From Meloidogyne chitwoodi (lineage: Eukaryota > Nematoda > Chromadorea > Rhabditida > Meloidogynidae): 64,000 nucleotides of DNA. The notes under the pieces are model-generated. The model saw only the letters and a list, made by a program, of their open reading frames with translations. It did not search any database and had not been told where the DNA came from. Positions 1 through 12,515 of the stretch are shown in pieces. The stretch lies in contig JACZZP010000011.1 of the NCBI GenBank assembly GCA_015183035.1, positions 1,984,001-2,048,000 on the forward strand, given 5' to 3'. The position numbers were made by a program, and so were the translations under genes. Position 1 is the first letter of the stretch. Every line of letters begins with the position of its first letter.

Positions 1-732
1 ATTAAAAAAATTAAAAAATATTTTTTTTAAATTACTGTCAGAATTTAATAAATAAATTAAATAAATATATCAATACATAAAAGTCAATAATTTCTAGCGA
101 GGTTCTGTTGATTTGTAAAATTAAATGAAAGCTCTCTCTTTAAGCCTTTAAAATTAAATATAATTGTAATTTAATTACAAATTGTATTTTTTAATTTTTT
201 AAAGTTGGTCAAGTTTTGTTTTACACGCTCGTTTAAAAAGACTTTTTAAGTGAAATGTTGCTTCATTTACTGAAATTCTTCTTGGCAGAATAATATTCTG
301 AAATTTTACAATTGTAATTTTGTATTAAAAAAACTTTGAATTCTGTATTTTGAGAATAATTGCAATTAACAGAAAATTACAACTTTCCGGAAAAATACAA
401 CTTTACGGAAAAAATAAAAAATACAATTTTCTGGAAAGAATATACTCCTTAAAAAAATACAACTTTCCGGAAAAATTTAAAATGTATTTTTCTGTATTTT
501 TTATTTTATTCTCTCACCTTTTCACTTGTAAGTATCTCCTTTTTAATTTTTGTATTTTCTTCATTTTCTGCTTTATTTCTCTTTCTTCGTCTAAATTCCC
601 TTTCAATTTTTGCTTCTTTTTTATCTTTAGTCAACAACATTTCACTTCTAGCCCATTGAATTGTACGAGAATCAATGCAATCATTTACTTAATTAATTAA
701 ATAATTTTTTAAATTAAATAAAATTAATTTTT
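1..732. other. AT-rich intergenic DNA, no gene seen
   Basis: Low-complexity A/T-rich sequence. The open frame at 350-700 on the + strand is rich in Phe, Lys and Asn and includes repeated 'acaactttccgg' units, so it looks like translated repeat rather than a gene. No RNA gene or recognisable domain was seen. Confidence 0.6.
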
Positions 733-3636
733 TTAATTAAAAAAATTATTTTTTTTTAAAAACCAACCAAATTGAAAACGAACATGTGGTCGAAATTCGA
801 AACAAGTAATTTTTATATTATTTTTTTCTTCCAATGATTTTCTTCCGTTTTGTTTATTTTTAGTTTCATTGTGAGTACAGCGTATATGATCACGCAATGT
901 TCCTACTTTAGAAAAACGAAGAAAACATCCTTCAAACAAACATTTATGAGGGCGAGATTTAGGAGCATGTCTAAAAAGCAAATGGTTGAGTAGCCAGTCA
1001 AGCTAAAAAGGAGAAAAAAAAAATAAATTTAAAAAATAAATTAAAAAAAAACCTTTTTTTGTGCATCCCCTCGTCTAGGGTATTGCTCACATTTACGCCT
1101 AAAAATATTTAAAAAATGAAATAAAATTTGAATTTAAATAAAAAACCATTGACAACGAAAACGCTCTTTTACATTTTCAATTGATATGTTGCTACCACAC
1201 CTTCGCCTTTTAAGTTCACAACCATTCTTTTGCTGTTTTTCAATTTCGCGTTGTTCGGCAATAACCCATTTTGTTAAAGCATCAACGTGCGCCTAAAAGA
1301 ATTTTCTGATATTAATTTTTGAATTTTCTGATTTTTGTATTTTATGATTTTTGTATTTTTTAATTTTGTATTTTCTGGTTTTTTGTATTTTCTGTTTTTT
1401 TGTATTTTCTGGTTTTTGAATTTTCTGATTTTTGTATTTTTTAATTTTGTATTTTCTGGTTTTTTGTATTTTCTGGTTTTTGTATTTTCTGGTTTTTTGT
1501 ATTTTCTGGTTTTTTGTATTTTCTGGTTTTTTGTATTTTATTTGATTTTCATGTATTTTTCTAATAATATTAATTTGAAAGATTCACCAAAGTCAAATGA
1601 TCATATAACCCATCTTCATCATGAAACATTTCCTTACAACTTGCCCAACGACAAGGAATCTTTCCATTTTTTAGTTTTTGTGGAGATTTTTGGTCTTCTT
1701 GATCAGATTGAGTATCCTCTTTATTTGATTCATTTTGATTATCTGATTCAATGTTTTCTTCACATTCATTTATTTGAGTATTATTTTCTTCTAGGGAAGA
1801 ACAAGAAACATCATCTTTGAGATCAAAAGAAAAATAGTTCAATGAAGAAACGGAGGGTGAGTTTTTTGTATTTTCATCTAATTCAGTGGTTGTATTTTCC
1901 TAAATTTTGTGATTTAATGTTATTCTGAGTTTTGAATTTTTTAAGTTTTTGACTTTTGTATTTTTTAAATTCTATTTTTGTATTTTTCAAGTTTCTGATT
2001 TTCGTATTTTTAAGTTTCTGATTTTTGTATTTTTTAGGTTTCTGATTTTTTTCTTAATCTATTGTAAAACAAGTTGTAAAAATAATAAAACATACTATTT
2101 TTAAATGTTCACAGATAATATTCTCATCCACTTTTTCGTAAACAATCTTTTCATTTTCTAGATTTTGTATTTCCAAGTTTTTCTCATTTCTTGGTTTATA
2201 ATCCTCATTGTTTGAATCAATTTGTTTATCAAATTCATTAATTTTTTTATTATATTCAATAATTATTATTTCTTCATCATGAGAAGTTGACGAATAATTT
2301 GATGATAAATTGACCTCAGAAGATTGTAAATTTTCTAATGAAGTTATTGCAGATATGTCAGTTTTTGAAACATTTTCTTTTGCTTCAATTTTTGTTCTTT
2401 CCTGTAATTTTTGATTTTTTGTTATCTAAATATTTTTAGTTATTCTGATTTTGTATTTTTTCCTTTTTTTATTCAATAAAATAAAATTACCGCAGCTAAA
2501 CGTTCAAATATTCCATCCTCATCAGGAAACATTTCTTTACAATTTACCCATCGCACTGGAACCTTTTCATCATTTTCGAGTATTTCTATAGATTCTTCTT
2601 TTTTAGATTGATAATCTTCTTTTTTAGATTCATTTTGATCAGAGACCTCAATTTTATTTTTGTATTCATTTATTATCGAAATTTCGGAGTCTAGAGAACA
2701 AGAAGAATCATCTGGTGATGAAGGAATACAAGAAGATGGCAAACTATCGACGGCCGAAGTTCCCACTGAGTTAAGGGAGCAATAAGAAGGACTCGGAGAA
2801 AAAACAGCTCCAAATTGCTATAAAATAAAATTATTTAAAAAATTGTTAAAAAGGATAAAATTGTAAAACAAGTTGTAAAAAAAGTTTAAATTGAAAAAGT
2901 TGAAAAAAAGTTGTAAAATAAAAATAAGTTTATTAAAAACAAATTTAATAAGTTTATTTAAAAACTAGTAGAAATAAAAAAATTTACAAACGAATTGTAA
3001 AACAAGTTTTAAACATTAATAATTGTAATTCAATTTTTAAAAATATTACCGGAAATGCAAAATTACTATAAAGTGATGGCGCCATTCCAAGCGATGGCTT
3101 AGTTGCCTTAGACCGTAAATAATTATTATTTTCAGTATTAAAGAATGTTGTAGGCGATTGTTGTTGATTATTGTTTTGAGTGAAATGCTGCATAAAATTT
3201 GCTGCCACAGCAGAAGCGAAAGGGTCGAATAAAGGGGGATATTGTTGTTGTGTAAAAGTACTATTACTATGAGAAAAATGTTGAGGTTTATTGGAGGTCA
3301 TTGTAGTGAATGAATTTGGAGGCAATGAAGAAAAAACTGAATTTGAGGTGGGAAAATTAATATTTGTTGTAGCATAATTATTGTTAGCTGAAAATGATGA
3401 AAATGGCAGCTGTTGAAAATATTGTTGTTGTTGTTGAGGCATTATTCGAAAAATATTGTTGTTTAAAGGTTGTTGTTGAGGTAAAAAATTACGATTAATA
3501 TTTTGCTGATGCATTAACATTTCCTCATAAATTATCTTTAAAAATTAAATAAAAAAGTAAACTAATTTTCTTAAATAAAAATTAAAACCTTTTGTCCACA
3601 AGATAATTCCTTCATATACATATCTATAACGCTCAT
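733..3636 (-). CDS. C2H2 zinc-finger protein (GLI/AEBP2-like finger triplet), Q/N-rich N-terminus
   Basis: Eight exons join in phase on the minus strand (3636-3589, 3535-3050, 2817-2491, 2425-2096, 1899-1588, 1292-1147, 1098-1053, 1002-733), giving 654 codons. Residues ~17-180 are rich in Gln, Asn and Ser, as in transcription-factor activation regions. The C-terminus holds three C-x4-C-x(n)-H-x4-H fingers. Finger 1 (CRWASC...HLTLAH) is split across the exon 5/6 junction. Finger 2 (CQWRKC...HLLFRH) spans the three exons at 1292-733. Finger 3 (CLFEGC...HIRCTH) lies wholly in the last exon. The C-x-W-x-x-C form of fingers 1 and 2 recalls GLI/ZIC/AEBP2 proteins. A nuclear DNA-binding role is inferred from the fingers. 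Exons 3, 4 and 5 are tandem duplicates. The last ~35 residues after finger 3 resemble nothing, and the true end could lie earlier. I cannot assign an orthologue. Confidence 0.75.
1335..1560. repeat. Intronic minisatellite, 'tgtattttctggttttt' units
   Basis: About a dozen imperfect copies of an 18-19 bp T-rich unit fill the intron between the third duplicated exon and the exon carrying the end of finger 1. The unit makes a long Phe-rich open frame on the + strand that should not be read as a gene. Similar 'ttctgattttt' units recur in other introns of the window. Confidence 0.8.
1588..2817 (-). repeat. Three tandemly duplicated phase-0 coding exons inside the zinc-finger gene
   Basis: Exons at 2817-2491 (327 nt), 2425-2096 (330 nt) and 1899-1588 (312 nt) all begin and end in phase 0. 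All encode the same plan: a Ser/acidic start, an 'S.QNESKKED'-like acidic middle and a half finger ending exactly at the donor site. The half-finger ends read DEDGIFERLAA, DENIICEHLKI and DEDGLYDHLTL. Only the last copy keeps both cysteines and the first histidine; the second histidine is in the shared downstream exon. Because each copy is phase-symmetric, any one or any combination could be spliced in without a frameshift. Confidence 0.7.
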
Positions 3637-6600
3637 TTTGATACTAAAGTTACTAATAAGTCAAATAATTAGCAAAATAAAGAGTTGCCAGAATTTAATA
3701 TTAAATAATATAAACACAAACTATAAACAAATCTGAAATTTAAAAAATTAAAAATAATTTAAAATTAAATTATTTTATTAAAAAAGTAATAAAATAATAA
3801 ATCTACAAATTTTAAAAAAGTAAAGGCACGATAGACATAAGAAAAGCACATAAATATATTAATTAATAAAAAAAGGAAAGTAGTGAGGAAAGAAAATACA
3901 AAACAGATAAATCTGGCAATAAAATTTAAACATTGTTTAACGAAAAATTTTAATATAAAACTTGAATGAAAATTGTAATTACAAATTTAATTTTTTAACA
4001 TAAAACTTGCTTCAAGTTGTAATTACAAATTTAATTTTTAAATTAAAACATAAATAGAATTGTAATTAAAAAGTTTATTTAGTTAATGATTCAAGTTGTA
4101 ATAACAAAGTTTAGTAAACAAATAATACTTTGTAAAAAACTTTTTTGCTTTAAAAGTGAAAAAAATATCAAAATCTTTTTTTTTTGTTTTAACAATTTTA
4201 GCAAAAAAAAATTATTTGATCTACTAATTTATTTTTGAAATAAAAAATTAATGCTAATATATCAAAAATTATCTTATTTTTATTATTTTAAATTTCCGTT
4301 AAAATTAGCAATTAATATATATAAATAGGTATATAATTTGAAATTCATTTTTATGCAAATTAAAATAATGAGAGAGTAGCTTTTAGTTAATTTGCAATTT
4401 TATAACAACAACTATTCAGAAATTTTTAAAATATTTTTGCAAAGAATGAAAAAATAGAATAAATAAATAGACCAAAAAGATCATAAAACATGCTCGAATG
4501 AATTAAAAATAAAACACGTGTATTTGTTAACAATAAAATAAATAAACAATAGAATAAAAAAATATATATTTACATATAAAGATAAATTAAATTTTATTTA
4601 AAGAATTTAATTGTTTAAATTTAAGATAACATTTATTTTAATAAACTTCCCCACATGTTTTTTAATGTTAAGTTTATTTTATTTATTAATATAAACTTAT
4701 CTCTACAAATTTAATAAACTTTGAATTCTTTAAATACGTAATTGTTTCAAGTTTTAATAATTATGCTTAATTTAAATAAACTTGCTTTTAAATTTTAATA
4801 AACTTAAGTTTTTCTTCTTTAAATAGTACTTAAAAATAATCTGACAGTTAAACTTAATTATATTTTTAAAGTAAAATTTTTTAAATATTTTTAAAATATT
4901 TATCTATAATATTTAGCGAATTAAAAATATCTCAAGTCAAATGACGACAATTATTTTTAAAAAAGGCTTCAAAAAAGTTATAGAAAAACAAAGTGACGTA
5001 CTTTAAAAGTAAAAAAAATAAGTCTTACACTTAAAATTTTGCAAAAAAATTAAAAAGGAAATTCTGATAAGTTAATTGGGGACAATGTTTTCAGAAATGC
5101 TTCGTCATTTTTCTTAAGTGCGCAAAAGCGTTCATTAACTAATTGTAAGTATGTATAACTACATTCACTTTTTATTTTCTTATTCACATTACTTTAAATT
5201 TTTCTAATTTATGAGTATATGGCTTTTACATTTTTATTTGAATATTAATATTATTACACTTAAAAGCAAATACAATTTTTTATTAGCGCCTTAACATAAA
5301 TTGGAATGAGGGCGACATTTCTACTAGAAGAAAATACAATTTATTACATAGATTGTAAATCTTAAGTTTATAAACTTAAATATTGTAAATTTGAGGTTTG
5401 GAGAAGAATTTTATTTATAATTGTAATTATTAAAAATAAGGTTGTATAAGAAATAAATTCCAACTTGTTTTTTAAAACAAGTTGGAATTTGTAAAACAAG
5501 TTTGAGTTGTAAAATTAATAAAAACAAGCTGTCACTGTAAAATTCAAGTTGCAAACTTGATGAAAATTGAGAATTTTACAATTGTAAATTTAAAAAGGAA
5601 ATGAAAGTAAAATGAAATCTCTACAATTTAGTTAGTCAAATGCTACCTAGAGATAATTGTTAGTAAGGGCCTTAACTTAAACTTTTATATTCATACTTTC
5701 TTGCCTTAATCTTTTAAAATAAAGCAGACTTTGTACTAATTGACTATTTAATTTAAAAAAAAAAGAAAAAATTTTCTTTTTTTTTCATTTTAATCCGTCA
5801 AAAGCCTTAATAAAAAATTGTATCTGCGCATTTCCCAAAAATACAAAAAACTAAGCTTATGGCATTAAAAAGAAAAAAATTAAACCGGAAATTGGATAAA
5901 ATTTGACATATAAATTTAACATAAAAACCTCAAGGTTTTAATAAGACTTAAAAATTGATTAATATGTCGGATTATGCCTTAGAAAAAATAAAAATGAAGT
6001 AGGAATTCAATTAGAATTAAAATGAAAAATTTTAACAAAATTTAGAAAAATAATTGAAACATTTTTGAAACATTTTCATTATATTTTTAAATTCACTCGA
6101 TTGACGTTATCAAAATCATAAAAGATAAGTGGAAAATAAAAAATCAAATTTACATATTAAAAATTTTTATTATAATTCTATTGTAAATTTTTTGCGCATT
6201 TTTTAGGCAAACAAAAATATAAAAAAAGTTATCGTGGCAGCAATAAGGAAGATAAAAAGTAAAAGTGAGACAGTTTGACATGATCATTGAGTCAGAGAGA
6301 GTTTTTTTAATGTTAAGAGAAATATACTGAGGAATAAAATAAATTTATGTGTGTGTTAGTGTTGTGTATATATAAATTCAATCGAATAAAAGGTGTGGCT
6401 TTTGAATAAGGCAAAAAATAAAAATTAATGCGGACAATTTTTAAATAATTGCGGATAATAAAATATATATATAGTAATTCAAACTTGAACAAATATAAAG
6501 CTCATAAAAATACAACTTGAAAGAAAATTGTAAAACTTGAGAAAACATAATTAAGCAAATGTTTGTTTTAGGTGTTTGATTTCAAGTTTTAATTTTTATT

Positions 6601-8006
6601 TCAAATTTTAATTTTACCGAAAAATAAAAAATAATAAAATTATTCTCCTAAAATGAGTTTTTAAAAAATAAAGTAAAATATCAAAAAATTTTTTTTTTAA
6701 TTTTTAAGGATATAGGGTGGTATATTTCATGGGTGAAAATATAAAGTACATATACATATTATTATTGCCAACACAAATAAACTTGCAACAAATAATAATA
6801 CTTTAAAGCCGCAACGCGTAAAGGATTATTAAAAATAAAGATTGAAGAAAATTAAAAAGTAATAAATGAATAAAAAGATATATTTTTGACATTAAAAAAA
6901 ATTTTTTTACTATTTATGTAGTCATATTGTTCAATAATTTAATTTTATTTCAAGTTTGTAATTTAATTTCGAGTCTAAGCTAACGTTAATTAATTTCAAG
7001 TTTTTAATTTAAAGTTTGTTTTTTTCAAGTTTGTTAATTTTAAGTTTGTGTTTTTTCAAGTTTTAAGGTTTAAGTTTACAAACTTTATTATTTAGTTGAA
7101 ATTAATAATTTTGTGTTAAGATTTAAATTAAAAAATAATAATTTCTGAAAACTTTATGGCCATAAATAGAATATGGGAAATTATTGATAATTTTACACGT
7201 TAATTTTTTTTATATTTGGTTTCACTTTTTCTCTTACCACTTTGAACAGCTGCAATTACAAAGGCCGTGTGTTTTTATTGATTTTAAAATAAAATTTAAA
7301 ATTTAAATAAATTTTTAGAATGAAAATTTAGAATATTTTATATATCTTTAAATTTTCGTTATAATTTGATAGAATAAATATATAAACTTGAAAGAAGAAA
7401 TAAACTTGAAATATAGAAAAATAAACTTTATCGCTTCATTTTAGAAAAAGTTAAATTATTTTTAATGTTTTTAAAATCTGTAACAAAATAGTTGAGCTTA
7501 GAATTTTTAGTCAAAAAATTGCAAAATTTTTAATATTATAATTTCTTTAAAATATTAGTTTTGTATATAATAATTATTTTTGAAAATAAAAGATTAAAAT
7601 TTTGTAGATTAATTCATTTCTTTTTTTTATAATTAGTCATTTTTTAATTATGCATTGAGAAACAAAAAAATTTGTTGCAAGTTTCATTAAAAAAAAAAGA
7701 TTTTTTAATTAGAAAAAAGTCCAAAATTTTGTCTAGAATTAAATAGAAAAAATAAAAAATAGAAAAATAAATTGGGAAAAGCTGAAACGAGCAATAGTTT
7801 GGGAGTATAGTATATGTAACAAATGACCTCACATCGATGGGAAAGGAAAAATCGCCTAGAAAATGGAATGCGAATGAATGCGCAAGAGAGTAAAAGCTTC
7901 CTTTATCAATAAAATATGGATTTTTATTGATTAAAAATTAAGAAATAAAAATTTATAAAATTAAATTTAAAAAATTAAGGGAAATTTAGAAAAACAAGTT
8001 TCAAGT

Positions 8007-8181
8007 TTATTTATAATGTTTTAATTCAAGTTTATTTTTAATGTTTTTAGGTATTCAAGTTTATTTATAATGTTTTAATTCAAGTTTATTTTTAATGTTT
8101 TTAGGTATTCAAGTTTATTTTTAATGTTTTAATTCAAGTTTATTTTTAATGTTTTAATTCAAGTTTATTTTCAATGTTTTA
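8007..8181. repeat. Tandem repeat, ~25-bp unit in a ~54-bp higher-order unit
   Basis: Seven copies of 'ttcaagtttatttttaatg' are arranged so that pairs separated by 'tttttaggta' form a longer period, which then collapses to the simple period at the 3' end. It is non-coding. Confidence 0.85.
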
Positions 8182-8913
8182 TTTGTAGGAGTATATTTTT
8201 TAATTAGTTGACATAATGAAATTTTTTATTATATTTGCATTTTAAATAATTGGCAAGTACTAGTGTAAATAAAAATTAATAATTATTACATATGGGCAAT
8301 GAAAAGGGAAGAAAAAAATAAAAAGAATTTGAAACTTAAAAAAGAGTATGAGGCGAAAATAAAAAAATAAAATAAATTAATTATCAAAGTGTTTTTAAAA
8401 AAAAATATTTTCAAAAGGCCAAAAAGATTAAAAAAAGGGCAAAATATTATAAAAAAATAATTTATTTATTTACGTAAATAAGCAAATGAATAATAAATAT
8501 TAAAGGATTTTAAAAAATTGTTTTTAAAGGAAGTAAAAAAGAGAAAAATAAAAAATATTTTTGATACTTTAATGACCTTTTGAAAAATTATTTGGTCAAT
8601 TTAACCAATTAATTGGTACAAAAATTTCAAGACTCTAATGACCCTAAAATACTGTAGTTTTTACGCTTGGGAGCTTCTGTGCTGCTGTTAAAGCTATTTA
8701 TTCATTGGCTTTTTCAGTTGTAACAAGAATGGGTGGCCTTTATAAATAAGAAATAAATAAAATTTGTCGAATGGTCAAAAGCTGGACACAAAAAATATTT
8801 TTTTTATTGATGGCAATTTCTTTCGGGCAAATAAAATAAAAAAATAAACACAAAAGAAATTTTAATAAATAAAAAAAATTTTTTTACCAAAAATAAAATT
8901 AAAAAGAAAATTA

Positions 8914-8994
8914 TTATTTCGGCGCAGAACACGCTAAGGCGCGTGAAATTCCCTTGTGTTTAGAAGGCACCAAAATAATTCTGCGCCGGAATAA
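8914..8994. repeat. 81-bp inverted-repeat (hairpin) element
   Basis: The outer arms ttatttcggcgcagaa and ttctgcgccggaataa are reverse complements with one mismatch. The arms and core are GC-richer than the surroundings (gcgccg, gcgcgtg), which suggests a small MITE-like foldback insert. No clear target-site duplication was seen. Confidence 0.6.
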
Positions 8995-10216
8995 CGCAGG
9001 AAAAAAATAATTTAAGCTTGCCAATTAATTTTAAAGAGGGTCATTAGAGTATTAATTTTAAAAATTTCTAAAAATTAAAAAAACAAATAGATGCATAAGA
9101 TAGAAGTAAGAACAAGAAACAAATTAAATAATTTTACAAAAAAATTAATTGAAAAATTGGTTAGCTAATTTAAATAATAATTAACATTATTAAATTTATT
9201 TTTGGCCTTTTTTTAATTTTTCTTTTCTGGTCATTTTTCTCTGTGTTAAAAAGAGTGCTTTTTGGTCTTGTTTGTTGTTGTCTGCACCCTTGAAGAAGAA
9301 AAAAGAAAAAAAAGAGAGGCATCGATTGTTTTGAATGAAAAATGAGGAAGTTAAAAAGAAGAAAATTGGAGAGAAAAAAAATAAAAAAGGGGAAGAAAAA
9401 ATATGAACGCCCTTCCTTATATTTGGGGACATTTGAGTCAAAAAATATTTTTGTAAAAATTTAATATGCGTACTTTTCGGTTTTGGACGTTTCAGTGCTA
9501 AAAAATTCTTTTTGTTTCACAATTAAATTCAAACACTTTGCTATATTTTAGAAGATAATTCACATTGAATAAAATTTAAAAAAAAATTTAAAAATATAAA
9601 TCCAAAAAATTTATTTTAAATTATGAGGTTAAAGTTAAATAAAAAAAATTAAAACTCAAATATTCCTCAAATTTGCGAAAAGGACATAAAAAATCTAAAA
9701 GAAAGAGAATACTACAACGGTCAGACCGCCCAGAAAATATATAAATAAATAAAAATTATTTTTCTGCTTCTCTAATGTTAGACAGTTTTTTGTTCTTTTC
9801 CCATTTGCGGTGTACTTTGACGAAGAAAATTAAAATTAGAGTAGGAGAAAAAAGAAATAAAGAGAATAAAAAGGAAAAGAGGGATTGGTCATTTTGTCAA
9901 TAAAAAGGGAATGTCGACCTTTTTGTGATTTTAATATTTAAAGTTTGGGAAAATACAAAAAAGGTAAAAAAAGTTTCTGAAAACAGTTGAATTTATTAAC
10001 AAAAATAAAGAAACAAAAAATACCATGTTGAAAAAATTTTAAATTTTATTTAGAAAATTCTTATGAATTTTTTAAATTTTACTTGTCAAATATTGATTTT
10101 TAAATGTGTCCTTTTTGTCAATTTTCTCATATTGTCATTTTGTCCATTCTTGTTTTTAGCTGTTTAAAAATTGAGAATGTTTAGATGTTTTGAAATGTAG
10201 ACTGTTTCTTATTTAA

Positions 10217-10477
10217 CTCAGTATTAGAGAAACAAAAAAGAAAAGAGAGAGTGTGTATGACTGTTAGAGTTTATAGTATTAAAGTTATAAAATTACATGT
10301 CTTTTATTTCTCGCCTGAAATATATTTGTTTTATCTGCTTATGTTTTCAATTTTTGCTAACAACTTTGGTTTAATTACCTAAGTTTAAGGTACCTTAATG
10401 TTCAAGCCCTTTAAAAGTGCGACTTGGATAAATTTTGGAATTGCTTTGTCTTTTAGGCGAGGCTTAAATGATTGCAA
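10217..10477. mobile_element. Partial copy of the dispersed element found at 20872-21327
   Basis: Shares long stretches with the copies at 20.9 and 26.3 kb, including 'ttagagaaacaaaaaagaaa', 'aaattacatgtcttttattt' and 'cgacttggataaattttg'. The terminal inverted repeats of the full copy are missing here, and the sequence is more diverged than the other two. Confidence 0.75.
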
Positions 10478-11904
10478 TTTTTTGTGTCTTTATGTTTTTA
10501 ATGTAAATTTAAATTTTAAACTTTTTAGAAAATCAGAAGACGAGTAACTTGAAAGAATAACTTTTCGGTTGTCTTTTTTCTATTGGAATTTCAAGGCGAT
10601 AAATTTCCGCTTTTTAGCCCTAAAACATATTTATCTATCTTATGTACAACAACCAAACGAAAATCTTGACAACGACTGAGATAAGGAAAGTTACGACACA
10701 AATTTGATTAAATTTAAACAACGAGTCACAAGCCCGTTCTGTCTCAACCCTTCAAAACTAGATCTAATACAAAACAAATAATTCTGCAATAAAGCTAAAA
10801 ATTTTAAATGTGTTAATGTTGCAACATTCCGGCAACCAATACGACCACATTCTGAAGCGTTTAATGCTGAAAAATGGACAAAAAAATTCGGACCTATACT
10901 TAAATAAATGAAAAAAGTATAATTATACAAATAATGTCACAATTGTTTAGTGGAATATATTCAATAAATTTTTTAAAATTTTCTTAGTTTTACACAATTT
11001 AATGGAAAAATTTTATACAAAATTTCACAATTTAAAGTGCTATTCATTTATTTAAAATAAGCAAATGATGCTCTTGCGCCCAAACATCCTTGCAATTTAA
11101 ATTTTTTTAAATAAATGAAGCTTAAAATTTTTTTTAAATGTTGAATTTATTTTATCTCTAAAATAGGTACAAAATTTACAATAATCTCCTCTCAAGTGGT
11201 TTTTTAATTTTATTTACTTTATTTTTTCTTTTACTATTTTTTCTCTGTTAATTGCTCCCCAAGAATTTTTTGTTTGCCACGTGCTAACAATTTCAGAAAT
11301 ATTTAATCAAAAAAATTTTTTGATAAAATATTTTAACATTTAAATTAATTAATATTTATTTTTGCTATTTTATTTAACATATATTTTTATTTTAATTATA
11401 TCCTTAATTTTTTGAGTTTTTTAGAAAATTCTATCTAGACTGAATTTTGACAGGTTAATCAGAATTAATAAAAAATTTTTTCAAAAAACTTTATTTTAGT
11501 TTATAGAAAATTAAATTCTTATAAAATAAATTAAAAACGAAAATTTTTCATCTAAAAAACAAAAAATTGCGAGTTATAAAACAAATATTGTGCTTTAAGA
11601 CTCAAACAGTCCGTTACTCAACTAATCCGTTCAGAAAAAAATTATTTCCCAACGAAAATCAGATAAGAGAAATTGTCGTTTAGTTTTCGATTATTGGTTT
11701 TTTTATATTTTATATTTTACTGAATATTACACAATTTATATTATATGTATGATTATAATCATCTGACATAAAATATTATTTTCTCTTATTTTTTATTTTT
11801 ATGTTAAATTTGCTTGTTAAATAAGGGCAAATATTATCGTTTAACAATTTAGAAAACAATTCAAAAACATTGTTTAAAATACATGCACATTATATAAAAA
11901 ATAT

Positions 11905-12055
11905 TCTGATTTCTTATGATTTTTATTTCAGAATTCTGATTTTTATTTTCAGAAATTCTGATTTTTATTTTCAGAAATTCTGATTTTATTTTCAGAAATT
12001 CTGATTTTAAACTTAATAAATTCTGATTTTTATTCACATAAATTCTGATTTTCTT
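11905..12055. repeat. Tandem repeat, 'ttctgatttttattttcagaaa' units
   Basis: Six imperfect ~24-25 bp units. Relatives of this unit ('attctgattt') also fill introns of the P5 ATPase gene at 13.06-13.15 and 13.66-13.98 kb, so it is a local repeat family. Confidence 0.75.
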
Positions 12056-12515
12056 TCTTCTTTCTATATTTTTAGGTATATTAAAATAGAATGTTTTATA
12101 AATTAAAATGCAATAATATAACAACTAATGTCTCAACTTGAACTTTTGCTTCAAGGCGCAATTAACAAGTCCGAAATTGGCTAACAGGACAACCTAAAAA
12201 AACTTTGCTTTATTTTATTTGTTTATTTATTTTTAAATTTTGTGACTTCAGTGTGAGGGACAGAGTATTGGCTTAACTTTAGGTTTGATTTTTTTTAAAG
12301 AAATTTTGAGTTATTATTTAAATTAAAATATGAAATTTTGGTTTCTTTTAAAAATCTGTCAAAAAACAATTTTTAGTTGAATGCTGCCATATGTAAAAAT
12401 ATTTTCTTAAACCCCTTACCTTTGTTATCTATTAGTAAAATTAATTTTATCTTTTTCTTCCCAAAAAATTAAATACTTTTTTGATTTTTTTTTAAATTTT
12501 AAATATTTTTTTCAG

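Larger units (their letters stand above)
3637..12515. other. 8.9-kb gene-poor A+T-rich region
   Basis: No open block with amino-acid complexity like the real genes was found on either strand. The region holds homopolymer runs, many 'aatttgtaattacaa' and 'caagtttattt' motifs and the repeats listed separately. The zinc-finger gene starts at its left edge and the P5 ATPase at its right edge. It could carry regulatory DNA for the first, or a long 5' intron of the second, since the ATPase's first coding exon is not resolved. A short open stretch at 12128 (MSQLELLLQGAINK) was considered as a first exon but does not join in phase. Confidence 0.5.

Noticed and set aside
350..700. 116-codon open frame on +
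   Set aside because: Phe/Lys/Asn-biased, contains repeated 'acaactttccgg' units, no partner exon or domain.
1335..1820. 161-codon open frame on +
   Set aside because: It is the translation of an intronic T-rich minisatellite and then of the antisense of a real zinc-finger exon.
12128..12175. MSQLELLLQGAINK as first exon of the P5 ATPase
   Set aside because: The only nearby donor gives the wrong phase for the exon at 12516.
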